Of a DNA stretch of 64,000 bases, positions 23,885 to 35,616 are shown piece by piece. The first letter of the stretch is position 1. Each line of letters begins with the position of its first letter. Location: NCBI GenBank assembly GCA_016946835.1, contig JACVTC010000123.1, positions 1 through 64,000 on the forward strand. Reading direction: 5' to 3'. This DNA is from Neocallimastix lanati (nom. inval.). Its lineage: Eukaryota > Neocallimastigomycota > Neocallimastigomycetes > Neocallimastigales > Neocallimastigaceae. A program made the translations under genes and the position numbers. A model generated the notes under the pieces. That model was not told the origin of the DNA and searched no databases. It saw only the letters and a program-made list of their open reading frames with translations.

Positions 23885-24220
23885 TTTGAAGGAAGACATT
23901 TTTATGAAGATACCTGAAGGAGATCCAAATTTTGGAAAAGGATATTTTAAGTTACAAAAGGCTTTATATGGACTAAAACAGGCTGCAAGAGAATGGAATA
24001 ATAATATTAGTACTACTTTAAAACATTTGGGATTCTATGAATTAGTCAGTGAACCGTGTATTTTTATTAAGAAAAAAGATAATAAACTTGTGTGTGTTAT
24101 AGGAGTATACGTAGATGATTTATTAATTACAGGTAAAGATGATGAAATTAATAAAACAGTAAGACTAATTAAAGAAAAATACTCTGTAACTGATATTGGT
24201 AAAGCAAATTTTATTATAGG
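23874..24220 (+). pseudogene. C3 reverse transcriptase, middle part, cut by G3
   Basis: Continues with DIFMKIPEGD, ALYGLKQAAREW and the catalytic YVDDLL near 24111-24128. At GKANFIIG the coding sequence is cut by the insertion of G3. The open frame runs on to 24263, but the residues after 24220 are translated LTR sequence. The next C3 codons are at 52799. Confidence 0.9.
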
Positions 24221-24229
24221 TGTAACGAA

Positions 24230-24831
24230 TGGTACAGGACTTTTGAAATTGATGGATGTATAATAATATATTGGTAAATAGATAGTAGACGTATAAAAAT
24301 TACGAAAAACTTATACAATATTTATTTATTTATTTATTGATTATTTATTAATTTATTTATTTAAAAATTTATTTAACTATATATTATTCATCCATTTATT
24401 TATTTGTTCATTTATTTATTTATTCCTCCATTACATAAAAAAAAGAAAAGAGAGAGATTTAAAATAATATTATTACAAAATATTTTATAAATTTTGGTAA
24501 TACATTGATTAGTTAAAAATAATTTTGTGTAACAATAAAATAATAATAAAATTTTAGATATGAATATTAATAATAAAAATAATAAAAAAATTTATAATAT
24601 AAAATAAAATTTATCAAATGTATAATAAAAATATAATAAGAATATAATAAAATATTTATTTTATAGCAAAATATTAATAATTAATAATATATATATTTAT
24701 ATAATAATAAAGGAAATATTGATAAAGTTAATAAAGATAATAATTAATTAATAAAATAGATTTAAAACATATTTATATGGAGAAATATTAAAATTATTAT
24801 AATTTAAGGTATTTGGGTAAATACCGTATCA
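24230..24831 (-). repeat. Solo LTR-a in the CGAA chain
   Basis: 602 bp bounded by TGGTACAGG and CCGTATCA, flanked by CGAA on both sides (24226-24229 and 24832-24835). It has no reading frame. The TG...CA ends and the 4-bp duplication suggest a solo LTR; orientation is inferred from its end resemblance to minus-strand neighbours. A 7-bp hairpin, GGTATTT/AAATACC, lies near the right end (24808-24825). Confidence 0.72.
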
Positions 24832-24835
24832 CGAA

Positions 24836-25362
24836 TGTTGAGGTTCATATTAGAAAAGGAGTGTGAACATTAAATAAATAGATAAATTAAATAACTATTA
24901 AATTACACTAAAAGAATTTATCATTACACATTATAAATTTTATTTAAAGAACTATTATTAAAAATATTTATTATTTATAAATTATATAATTATTTTATTG
25001 TTAAAAATAACTTTATTAATATTAATATTTATTATTATAACAATATGGGAAACCTTTCAATTCTTATTCCTATTTCATTATCACTACTATTTCTACTATT
25101 TCTTTTCTCAGAAAGGCCCCCTTCATAAAATAATATGGATAATACATATTTTATATTATTTAATTACATTATTAAAACCAATCATATAAATTAATTAATT
25201 ACATAAATTTAATATTTAAAATAATAAAATATAACTAATATAAAAATTATTAATATAGAATATAAGAAAATTATTAATAGTAAAGAATATAATAATATAT
25301 TTTTATATAATAAATTATTAAAAATTTAATTAAAAATATCATTATTATTCTATTCTTTATCA
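24836..25362 (-). repeat. Z LTR, copy A (3' LTR on minus strand)
   Basis: 527 bp, left end TGTTGAGGTTC, right end TTCTTTATCA, followed by the purine tract of the minus-strand element. Near-identical to 27412-27938. A 63-residue frame repeated in both copies is incidental. Confidence 0.92.
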
Positions 25363-25379
25363 TGATGCCCCCGCTAAAA

Positions 25380-27387
25380 CTTTTGCTATACTATAGCAAA
25401 GGCAAATTTTCTTATATTATTAACTAAATACTTATAACTAAATAAAAATATAAATTTTTTTTTTTTTTTTTTTTTTTTTTTATATATATATAATATTATC
25501 ATTATTTCTTAAATTTAAAAATTTTTGTATATTTTAAAATATATTTTAATATATGTATTAATTGAAATATTTAAATTAAATAATTTAATTTATATATTAC
25601 CATATATTAAAAATTTTTCATAATAATTTTTAAAAGTTCCAAAAATTTCAGGATCAACTTGGATTGTACCAAAAAAAAATTTTTCAAATATTTTTTTTTT
25701 AATTTTTTTTTTTTTTTCTTGCCATTTTTTTTTATTTTTGTTATATTCTTCAGTTCTCCAGTAGCTTCGATATCTTCGCTAGTTATTTCAACTATGAACT
25801 TTAAAACTTCATTTTCTTCTTTCATTTAGAAATTAACCTTTTTTATTTTATTTTTTTTTTTTTATTTCTTCGTATAATAATTTCTTATTCAATTAAATTA
25901 AAAATTATTATATAACATATTTTGAAGGTTATATTTAATATGTATTCTCCTTTTTTTTTTTTTTTTTTATATTTCATCATAATTATTATTACTAATGTTC
26001 AATTATCCTCTTATTTATTATATTCTTCTTGTTTTAAAGTTATTATTTCATTAAATTCTTTAATTCTATTTTCACATTGTTTTAATGAATTCTCTAAATC
26101 AGTGATATTAATATTATGTTCAAACTTCAATAATTCAATTTATGAAACTAAATGAATTTTCCATTTGATATATCACTAATTTATATTTTATTTTTATTTT
26201 ATTTTAAATTACTACTTTTACCAAGTTTCAAAGATTCAATTTCACAATTTAATTTATTAATTTTCTTGGACTGTGAAGAATTGTTTCATTTGTAATATTT
26301 TCTTTTTTCAATTACTGAATTGTTCTCTTCCTGAATTAAGAATATTTATGTTATCTTTATAGGGATTTTTCTTACTAATATTTTCTTCTTTTTTTGTAAT
26401 TTGAATAAAATTATCTTCTTCAAAAATAATTTTCTCTTTTTATTTTTCTATAATTTGAATAATATTATATTCTTCAAAAATATTTTTCTTTAATTCACTT
26501 TTTTTTAATTCACTTATTTTATCTTTCAATTCAGTTATGCTTTGCATTAATAATTCTTCGTTTAAGATAACATCTGGAACTTGTTCTTCTCATATTTTGT
26601 TTAATTCTTAAAATGCTTAATGTAATTATATAATTTATTAAATTCCTCAATTGGAATTCTAATTATTGATCATAAAAAAAAAAATATAAAATTTATTATG
26701 TTCTAATAAATTTTCAATTAATGTAATTATATAAACACTAAATAATATAATAAATATTATTATTTCTTAAAAATATATTGTAAATTATTATTTTTTTTCT
26801 ATAATTTCTTCAAAATTTGTAATATTTTAAGTATTAATTTTATATTATAAACTAAATATAAATTATTTTAAATTAAAATTTTAAAATTATTCAATGTTTA
26901 TTATATTGGAACTACCGCAGTAAACCAATATATTGTTAACTTTCTTCAAGTTCGAAAATCCTTTTTCGACACCCAAGAAAGTTTTTAAATAATTTTTATA
27001 TATTTATTCCTTCAAGTTCGGCACTCTCTGTCCGACACTTAAGGATTAAAAAAAAAAAAATTATTATATTTACCTTCAGGCTCAGCACTCTCTGGCTGAC
27101 CACCTAAGGATTTTATTTAAAAATTAAAAATTTCTTTGTTAGGCTCGAAATACTCTTCGACCACCTAACTAAAAAAAAAATAATTATTATATTGAATTCA
27201 TTTTAAAATAATTCATTTTTATAACAATTTAATTTTAAATTTATATATATATTATTTTTACTTAAGTTATTACTAAAATTTTATAATTAAATTTAAAATT
27301 TCTTTGTATTACTATTATGATCATTTAATTTTTATATTATATTTTATTCTATTATTTTTATTATCTATTCATCAATGTTTTCACACT
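25380..27387 (-). pseudogene. Z interior, decayed low-complexity coding remnants
   Basis: On the minus strand there are several short frames with coiled-coil-like, Lys/Glu/Ile/Asn-rich composition between about 26620 and 25600, separated by stops and frame changes. They look like remnants of one protein, but no gag, protease or polymerase motif is recognisable. Near 26930-27170 four segments repeat a pattern of TTC(A/G)AG-like text around GACAC(C/T) and CTTTC/CTAAG, possibly a short leader repeat. I cannot assign a function. Confidence 0.4.
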
Positions 27388-27411
27388 CCCCGATATCTCC
27401 ACCAATTTTTA

Positions 27412-27938
27412 TGTTAAGGTTCATATTAGAAAAGGAGTGTGAACATTAAATAAATAGATAAATTAAATAACTATTAAATTACACTAAAAGAATTTATCAT
27501 TACACATTATAAATTTTATTTAAAGAACTATTATTAAAAATATTAATTATTTATAAATTATATAATTATTTTATTGTTAAAAATAACTTTATTAATATTA
27601 ATATTTATTATTATAACAATATGGGAAACCTTTCAATTCTTATTCCTATTTCATTATCACTACTATTTCTACTATTTCTTTTCTCAGAAAGGCCCCCTTC
27701 ATAAAATAATATGGATAATACATATTTTATATTATTTAATTACATTATTAAAACCAATCATATAAATTAATTAATTACATAAATTTAATATTTAAAATAA
27801 TAAAATATAACTAATATAAAAATTATTAATATAGAATATAAGAAAATTATTAATAGTAAAGAATATAATAATATATTTTTATATAATAAATTATTAAAAA
27901 TTTAATTAAAAATATCATTATTATTCTATTCTTTATCA
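27412..27938 (-). repeat. Z LTR, copy B (5' LTR on minus strand)
   Basis: 527 bp, starts TGTTAAGGTTC (one substitution from copy A) and ends TTTATCA. The minus-strand primer site lies 7 bp beyond its left edge, which sets the orientation of Z. Confidence 0.92.
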
Positions 27939-27942
27939 CGAA

Positions 27943-29129
27943 TGTTGAGGTTCATATTAGAAAAGGAGTGTGAACATTAAATAAATAGATAAATTAAATA
28001 ACTATTAAATTACACTAAAAGAATTTATCATTACACATTATAAATTTTATTTAAAGAACTATTATTAAAAATATTTATTATTTATAAATTATATAATTAT
28101 TTTATTGTTAAAAATAACTTTATTAATATTAATATTTATTATTATAACAATATGGGAAACCTTTCAATTATTATTCCTATTATCACTACTATTTTTACTA
28201 TTTCTTTCCTCAGAAAGGCCCCCTTCATAAAATAATATGGATAATACATATTTTATATTATTTAATTACATTATTAAAACCAATCACATAAATTAATTAA
28301 TTACATAAATTTAATATTTAAAATAATAAAATATAATTAATATAAAAATTATTAATATAGAATATAAGAAAATTATTAATAGTAAAGAATATAATAATAT
28401 ATTTTTATATAATAAATTTGTCAAAGTTTTAAGATAATTTGGTCTTAACGATTAGGTCAAGATGCCAAATTATAGTAATTAATTAATAACTTAATTTTGC
28501 TCTTATTTAAAACATATTGTTATTAGTAAATTTTATAATTAAATTTTTATTTAAAATATAAATTTTATTTAATCTTAATAATATTTTATTACATTATTAT
28601 TTTATATAATTATTACTATAATTTAAATTACAATAATCCTACAAAGGATTAATCAAAAGAATTTAAACATGTATTTATATAAAATAATTAATTATTAAAA
28701 TATTAATTATTAATATGAATATGTAAATAATATTAATATAAGTTTGATATTGATAATATAAAGTTAGATAATAATATAAATATTTAATATAAATAAAATA
28801 TAAGAATCAAATATTGCTAAATATTATAATTTATAATTAAAATATAATATGTAGAAATTAATTTAATATGACAATCACGTGTTTACATTATTTAATATAT
28901 ATTAAATTCAATATGTTAATAATATTTAGTAATTAGTTGGCCTAGACTAATTCCTAAATATTTTAATAAAGTTAATTTAATAATAATTATTATATTATTA
29001 TTATTTATTAATATTGAAATTCAAATAACTGAATTATCGAAATTGAAATTGAATTGAAATTCAGTTATTATCTTAACAAAATTATTAAAAATTTAATTAA
29101 AAATATCATTATTATTCTATTCTTTATCA
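27943..29129 (-). repeat. Z-family solo LTR, copy C, interrupted
   Basis: A third Z LTR starts TGTTGAGG directly after the CGAA that follows copy B and ends TTTATCA before another CGAA (29130-29133). It carries a 5-bp deletion relative to A and B and is split at 28418/29084 by a 660-bp insert. As a single LTR separated by its own CGAA, it looks like a separate insertion reduced to a solo LTR. Confidence 0.88.
28419..29078. mobile_element. 660-bp solo LTR or TRIM inserted in Z LTR copy C
   Basis: The insert begins TGTCAAAGTTTTAAG and ends TTATCTTAACA, flanked by AAATT on both sides (28414-28418 and 29079-29083). Copies A and B have the uninterrupted sequence at this point, which proves the boundaries. 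It has no reading frame. TG...CA ends and a 5-bp duplication indicate an LTR, of a different family from its neighbours. Confidence 0.85.
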
Positions 29130-29133
29130 CGAA

Positions 29134-29792
29134 TGATACAGAACATTTAAAATATTCCATATCTAGTTATTTATTTATTTGGTCGTTTCTCTAGGGAATT
29201 ATGACACAATAATATATTCTAATAAATATAAGAAAATAATTTATAATAATAATGTTTTATAATAATATTTTGTTCTTTATTTATTTTTATAATTTTATTT
29301 TTACATACATAATAATTTATTATTACATTCTCTTAATTTTATATAATTGTTAAAATAATTAATTAATATTATATTTTTATTAAACATATCTCTTTAACTA
29401 TTAATTTCCTAATAACTTTATTTAAAAATACAATTTCATTATTAAATATATTTAACTATTAATATTTAAAATATATTTCCTAAATAAAATATAATTATCA
29501 ATATTTATAATATAATTCCTAAAACTATATAATTCTCAAAATAATATTTAAAATATAAAATAAAACTTATTAATAATAATGATGAATTAATTTATTATCA
29601 TAATAATAGAATCATTAATAATATAATTTATCTATTTTTAATTATGATAAAAGAATTAACCATGCTTTTAAAAATAATTATTTGAATTAACTATATATAA
29701 ATTATTTTAATTATTATAACCAATAATATTTATACAATATTTCTAACCTAAATTTCTTACCTAAATCTTATTTTTATAGTGGTATCGTATCA
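29134..29792 (-). repeat. Solo LTR-b in the CGAA chain
   Basis: 659 bp with perfect 6-bp inverted ends TGATAC...GTATCA, flanked by CGAA on both sides (29130-29133 and 29793-29796). It has no reading frame. Its start (TGATACAGAAC) and end (TCGTATCA) resemble LTR-a, suggesting related families. Confidence 0.75.
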
Positions 29793-29796
29793 CGAA

Positions 29797-30823
29797 TGGT
29801 AGACTCGGGGTTGACACTTAGATATTTAAAATCAAGCAGGGGGGGGACGGGTATTACCCTGCTTTGATTTTAAATAAAAAAAAAAAATAATAATTTTTTT
29901 TTTTAAAAGTTATTTATTTATTTTTTTTTATTAATATAAAATTTTTTATTTAAAGTACACACATTTAATTTTTAAGAAATTGTTACAATATTTATATTTT
30001 TTTATAAATTTAAAGTATAATTAATTGTTTATAATTTAAGTAATTTTATAGAATTATTGAATTAATTTTATATCAATAATTCATTTTTGTTTTAATTTTT
30101 ATAAATATAATAATATAATATTCAAATATAATTTAATTAAAAATAATTATAAAATAAATATATAGAAAATAGTTTTTACTATTTTCTTTGATATTTTTAA
30201 GTTAAATAAATTGTTTTTAAAGATTAATATAATAAATTTAATAATCTTTAATTATTTTAAATAATACTTGTAATTATTTTCAAAATAAAATAAAATTTTT
30301 ATAATATTTAATTAATAAATTTGATAATATTTAAATAATAATTTTTATAATAAGTAAAATTTTTAATAATAATTTTTAATAATAAATTTAATTAATAATC
30401 TTAATAATTTTATAATAATATTTAATAATTATAATATATAAATTTTTATAATAATATTTAATAATTTTAATAATTTTATAATATTAATAATTTATAATAA
30501 TTTTTAGAATAATATTTAATTAATAATTTTAATAATTTTATAATAATTTTTATAATAATATTTAATTAATATTTTTAATAATTTAGTATCTTAAAAGTAT
30601 AATTTTAATATTTACAATTGTATTTTAATATATACATATATTTAATAATATAACAATAAAGTGATTAATTAAAATTTATTTACATTATTTACAAATTAAA
30701 ATTAATTTATATCAAAATAAATTAAATTTACAATGAGGTTTAGGTTATGAAGAATATAGGAAAGTACAATTTAGTAAAGAATTATTAATAATAAAATAAA
30801 GGTTATTAATTCATTCTTTACCA
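29797..30823 (-). repeat. G1 3' LTR
   Basis: 1027 bp. On the minus strand it starts TGGTAAAGAATGAATT and ends GAGTCTACCA. The purine tract TTTTAGAGGGGGCATCA lies just before it (30824-30840). A GC-rich hairpin sits near its minus-strand 3' end (about 29830-29873). Confidence 0.94.
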
Positions 30824-30846
30824 TGATGCCCCCTCTAAAACTCAAG

Positions 30847-33800
30847 CTACATCGAAGCTGAGTTATACTTGACTATATTCTTCAAATGAACATTCCTATT
30901 CATTTGAATTCCAGAATTTGGATCAGCCAAGGTAACCGTATTAAATTGTTTTTTTATAACTTTAAGAGGACCAACAAAATAAGGTTCTAGTTTAGTTCTT
31001 GAAAAATTTCTAACTAGAACTAAATCACCTTCCCTAATTCTTTTTCCTTCATTCAAACTATTCTTTTCCTCTCTTCTAGCAGCCCAATACTTATTTGCAT
31101 TTTTAACATTTTCGGCTGCTTCTAAAGTCCATCGGTAATGATTTATAAATTTTTCTAACAACACTTCATCCGATGACTTATTAATATCCTTGGTAGGTCT
31201 AGCAGCAATATCAAAAGGCTGCTGATCCTCCCTACCATAAACCAACTCAAAACTTGAATGTTTTGTTACCTTATTTTTGGTAGTTCTAAGAGCCCATAAG
31301 GCGGATGGTAAAACTTCATCCCAATCCTTATTCTTAGAACCCAACAACCTCAATAACTTGCCGATCTCTTTATTACGGTTTTCCGTAAGTCCATTACTTT
31401 CAGGATGATATGTGGAAATAAACTTCACATATACATCATAGAGATCTAAAAATATTTTCGTCATGTCCGAGGTGAACTGAACACCATTGTCAGTTGTTAT
31501 TACCTGTGGAACACCATGACGAGCAAACACATTAATTAAGAACTTAATCACATCCTGTGATGTTATATTTTCCGTGGGTTCTGCTTCAACCCATTTGGTG
31601 AAGTAATCCACCACAACCATAATATATTGATTATTATTTTTAGTTTTAATCAAAGGTCCAATAATATCTAAACCCAAATGTATAAAAGGACCTTCTACTT
31701 TAGTTGGAATATTTTCTGTAGGTTCTGGATATGGTTGTGACCTATTCAACTGACACTTGTCACAACTTTGCACCACTCTTTTAATATCCATCACCATATT
31801 ATTCCAATAAAAACTTTTACGAAGCCTTTGATAAGTCTTATAATATCCCTCATGACCTATCTTATGGGCTTCTAAAATAAGTTTTACTCTTTCCGTTTGA
31901 TCCGTAATTAATTTACGATAGTCATTACCATCAACAAAATAATCTTCACCATCTATCGTAACAAATTTTTCATTTATAAAGTCTTTAATAGTTTTAGAAA
32001 GCAACTCTTCTTCTTCCTTTGAAGTTAACTTAGTTGCCAATACCACAGAATCATCTCTTTTCTTCATCCTAGATAATGCATCGGCTAACACATTTTTCTT
32101 ACCCATTTGATATTGAATTTCAACACCAAGGGTACTAACAGTTAAGCACCACCTTGCTTGCCTAGCATTATTAGGTTCCTTATTTTTAAAGAAACTGATT
32201 AAAGGTTTATGATCTGTTATTACTACTGTTTTATTAGGATTTCCTAATATATAAGATTTCAACTTAGTAATACAATAAATTAATGCAGCTCCTTCCAAGT
32301 CAGTAATGCCATAATTTTTCTCGGCTTTACTTAAACTTCTACTTATATAATGAACTGGATGTTCCTTTTTGGTTTCTAAATCTTCTTGGAGTAATACTCC
32401 TCCAATACCTTCATAGGAAGCATCCGTTCTAATTATAAACCTTTGATTAAAACTTGGATATTTTAAAATTGGAGCATTTATTAACTTTTCTTTTAACAGA
32501 TCAAAACTTTGTTGATGTTCATTATTCCATTTATATTTAACATTCTTTCTTAATAATTTACATAAAGGAGCAGAGATTTGGGCATATTTATCAATAAAGT
32601 TTCTATAATATCCTACTGCTCCAAGAAAAGATCGTAATTCATGAACATCAACAGGTGCTACCCACTCCTTGATAGCCTTAATTTTGCTATCCTGGGGACT
32701 TAAACCTTTCACTGATGCCTTATGACCTAAGACTTCTACTTCAGTCTGCATAAAGGCACATTTTTCAATGTTAATTTTTAATTTGTGTTGGCGAAATACT
32801 TCCAACACTTGCCTAATGTGGCTTATATGTTCTTCTATACTCTTAGAGTATATTAAAATATCATCTATAAAGTTAAAAACAAACTTTCCTATAAATGGGA
32901 AAAGAATCCTATTCATTTCCCTTTGAAATGTAGCTGGGGCTCCGGTTAAACCAAAAGGCATAACCTTGAATTGGTAGTTACCAAATTTTGTGGTGAAGGT
33001 GGTAATTTCTACACTTTCCTCATCCATCAAAATTTGATGATAACCAGAGTAAAGATCCATTGTTGTAAAAATCTGTGCCCCATCTAAACTATCAAATATC
33101 TCATCAATGTAAGGTAATGAATAAGAATCTTTAACTGTTAAATCATTAACCTTACGATAATCAATACATAATCGCCATTTACCGTTCTTCTTCGGTACTA
33201 ACACTATTGGCGATGACCATTCGGAACAAGAAGGTTCAATTAATTTCTTATTAATTAATTTAATTAATTCCTCCTTAAGTATATCCGACTTAAATTTAAC
33301 TAATCTATAGCACCTTTGCTTAACTGGTTTCGCACCAGGAATTAAATTAATCTTATGTGGAGGAAGATCAGAAGGTGTTAATTCTTCTGAAGAAGTAGCA
33401 ACTATTTCTAAGTTCTCCTCCAGAATTTTAATTATTTCATCTTTATATTTTTCGTTTAAAGTATTTAGGAAAATTTCATGATGAATATATTGCTTTGGGG
33501 ATAATCCTTCAATTTTCTTTAAATCATTCTTTTTGGAATCCTCATCCAAAGCCTTAATCATACACAACAACTTTTCTTCATCTTCATAATCATTATTAAT
33601 AGGTGCAATAACGTCAATTACTCCCTCAGGAGTAATTTGACACAAACTATATAAAATGGGGTGGATAAACAAATTATAATCAATTTGGGTTTTTAAGTTA
33701 ATTAGAATATCGTAAAAAGGATCCTCCTTTTCTACTATTCTACAATTAACCATTAATACAAGATTATTAATCTTTACTGGCACCCGAATGATATAACCTT

Positions 33801-34896
33801 CCGAGTAATCATCATTCTTAGTTGCCAACCTAATTCTGCCACGACTAATATCAATAGGTTCATATTTGGACGGAAGCTTATCTAAAAATTGTTGAGTAAT
33901 TATACTTAAATTACTACATGAATCAATTAAAGCCTTCCCCGAAACACCTTCAACTGTAACATCAACCATGGCAATATCCTCTTCACATGGTTCGTTACCT
34001 TTACTTTTATAAGTGTGGTCTATGTTATTAACGACCACAGTCGTGGCTGACACATTATCCAACACCCCAGAGATATTAGATTGGTCCCTATCCAATTTAA
34101 TACCCTGTGACACCTTATATCTTAATTTTGGAGCAGCATCCAATAACTGTCCAAAAGTAATATTGCAATGGGCAGAATTTAAATCTTTAAGAATATCATA
34201 TTCTTCTTCCCCCGATTGCATCTTAATTTTCCTAGATACTCTAGAACTTTTATTTTCTTTTTGAGTATCTTTATCTTTACTAATTAACACCTTTGTTAAA
34301 TCAATTACTTTATTATTCTCCTTCACAATACTTTTATTATTATCATTATTTTCTTTCATTAAATTTTTATTCTTTCTTTTATCATTATTTACATTATTTA
34401 TAATAACTTCATCATTCACTAATGAATTATTATTAATATTATCATTACTATTATCATTACTATGATTATTACTATAATTAGTATTACTATTACTAGCTCT
34501 TTCATTATCACGAATTTGTCTTTCAATCTCTTTTTCTTTTTCAATTCGTGGTTGAGCTAGAATAGATGGTTTAATTTGTTTAACAATTTTATTACTTATA
34601 TTATTTTCTTTTACTTCTCGTTCTTTCTGTTTTCGTAATGCAGGAGTTATTATAGGTTTAGGATTCTCCTTCAACGACTTATGAATCCTTTTCTCTGCAC
34701 TACCTTCATCATTATTAACATCATAAATTTTACGTTTAGATGCTCCTACTAAATAATCAACTTTCTTTTTATTAACCACCCTTTTATTAGCAGGAGTTTC
34801 TTCAATATTAGAAAGACGAGAATTTTTAATTTCTTTTTGATATTTAAGTGAAGCTGCTTTATTAAGTATGGGAGAGCTTCTTATCCCATTACTCAA
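30847..34896 (-). CDS. pol: G1 pol: protease, reverse transcriptase, RNase H, integrase
   Basis: About 1349 codons. The first codon in this frame after the last upstream stop is not ATG (TTG at 34896), which fits expression by frameshift from gag. The N-terminal 250 residues are charged and Asn-rich. The protease-like segment has LIDSCSNLSII near 325, with Cys where gypsy proteases have Gly. Reverse transcriptase: LCIDYRKVNDLT, MPFGLTGAPATFQ and the catalytic FIDDIL near 690. RNase H: RTDASYEGIGG near 820. Integrase: HHCC finger (H...CDKCQ) near 1020-1050, then GLDIIGPL, TTDNGVQF and NGLTENRN with D-35-E spacing. The C-terminus (VHLKNIVKY) lacks a chromodomain. The stop lies about 25 bp from the LTR. 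Confidence 0.93.
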   Translation of the reverse strand: MSNGIRSSPILNKAASLKYQKEIKNSRLSNIEETPANKRVVNKKKVDYLVGASKRKIYDVNNDEGSAEKRIHKSLKENPKPIITPALRKQKEREVKENNISNKIVKQIKPSILAQPRIEKEKEIERQIRDNERASNSNTNYSNNHSNDNSNDNINNNSLVNDEVIINNVNNDKRKNKNLMKENNDNNKSIVKENNKVIDLTKVLISKDKDTQKENKSSRVSRKIKMQSGEEEYDILKDLNSAHCNITFGQLLDAAPKLRYKVSQGIKLDRDQSNISGVLDNVSATTVVVNNIDHTYKSKGNEPCEEDIAMVDVTVEGVSGKALIDSCSNLSIITQQFLDKLPSKYEPIDISRGRIRLATKNDDYSEGYIIRVPVKINNLVLMVNCRIVEKEDPFYDILINLKTQIDYNLFIHPILYSLCQITPEGVIDVIAPINNDYEDEEKLLCMIKALDEDSKKNDLKKIEGLSPKQYIHHEIFLNTLNEKYKDEIIKILEENLEIVATSSEELTPSDLPPHKINLIPGAKPVKQRCYRLVKFKSDILKEELIKLINKKLIEPSCSEWSSPIVLVPKKNGKWRLCIDYRKVNDLTVKDSYSLPYIDEIFDSLDGAQIFTTMDLYSGYHQILMDEESVEITTFTTKFGNYQFKVMPFGLTGAPATFQREMNRILFPFIGKFVFNFIDDILIYSKSIEEHISHIRQVLEVFRQHKLKINIEKCAFMQTEVEVLGHKASVKGLSPQDSKIKAIKEWVAPVDVHELRSFLGAVGYYRNFIDKYAQISAPLCKLLRKNVKYKWNNEHQQSFDLLKEKLINAPILKYPSFNQRFIIRTDASYEGIGGVLLQEDLETKKEHPVHYISRSLSKAEKNYGITDLEGAALIYCITKLKSYILGNPNKTVVITDHKPLISFFKNKEPNNARQARWCLTVSTLGVEIQYQMGKKNVLADALSRMKKRDDSVVLATKLTSKEEEELLSKTIKDFINEKFVTIDGEDYFVDGNDYRKLITDQTERVKLILEAHKIGHEGYYKTYQRLRKSFYWNNMVMDIKRVVQSCDKCQLNRSQPYPEPTENIPTKVEGPFIHLGLDIIGPLIKTKNNNQYIMVVVDYFTKWVEAEPTENITSQDVIKFLINVFARHGVPQVITTDNGVQFTSDMTKIFLDLYDVYVKFISTYHPESNGLTENRNKEIGKLLRLLGSKNKDWDEVLPSALWALRTTKNKVTKHSSFELVYGREDQQPFDIAARPTKDINKSSDEVLLEKFINHYRWTLEAAENVKNANKYWAARREEKNSLNEGKRIREGDLVLVRNFSRTKLEPYFVGPLKVIKKQFNTVTLADPNSGIQMNRNVHLKNIVKYNSASM

Positions 34897-35576
34897 TTTA
34901 AACGTTTATTGTTTCTAATTTCCTTCCTATTTTTCTCAACAATTGCTCTCAACTTTGGGCAATTGTTTTGATAATGACCTGGTTCTTTACAGAAATAACA
35001 AGCCTTTATTGTTAAACTTCTCATTTTTCTTGTTAATTCCTCTATGTCATTATCTTCTTTAGGTTTAATATTAACTTTTTGTTCTAATTTATTTTTAATA
35101 GGAGGATGAAAATTAACTCTATTATTAAAAGAAGATATATTTGCAGAAGGTGAAGGGGTAGAAGGATGTCTTCTTTGATTACTACCCATATAATTTAACC
35201 TATCTGCTTTTTCAGCAATTTTAAAGGCTTTTGACAGAGAAATGTTATCAAATAAGGTTAGACGTTTCCAGGCTTCAACATTGTTTTCAATGGAGTCTGT
35301 GTAATCTAAAACACTTATCTGACTTCTTTTCTTTTTATTTAATTTTAAATATAAAGTTTTATACTTAATATTAAAATCCTTGATTCTTTCATTTCTCTTA
35401 ATTCTTAGAGCACGTAGCTCTCTTAATAAATTATTTTGATCCTCCCTAATGCCATAAAATTCTTCTATAGCTTTTACAATTCTATTAAGGGAAGGATAAG
35501 CTTTATTCTTTTTATCAATTTCTTTATCTTCTTCATTATCATCATCCTCATCTTCATCATTAATATCCTTATAATT

Positions 35577-35616
<40 letters not shown>

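Larger units (their letters stand above)
24836..27938 (-). mobile_element. Z: non-autonomous LTR element with the G1 primer and purine signals
   Basis: Two 527-bp LTRs (24836-25362 and 27412-27938) flank about 2.05 kb with no pol domain. On the minus strand the primer site TGGTGGAGATATCGGGG (27388-27404) and the purine tract TTTTAGCGGGGGCATCA (25363-25379) match those of G1, and its LTR starts TGATAAAGAAT against TGGTAAAGAAT in G1. CGAA flanks both ends. The interior holds only decayed Lys/Glu/Asn-rich frames (for example 25607-25825 minus). Z may be mobilised by proteins of G1-like elements; that is inference. Confidence 0.8.

Noticed and set aside
24998-25189. 63-codon frame, also at 27574-27765
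   Set aside because: Part of the Z LTR, present in both copies and broken in the third; no evidence of coding.
25922-26155. 77-codon plus-strand frame in Z
   Set aside because: Low-complexity Phe/Ile frame antisense to the decayed minus-strand coding remnant.
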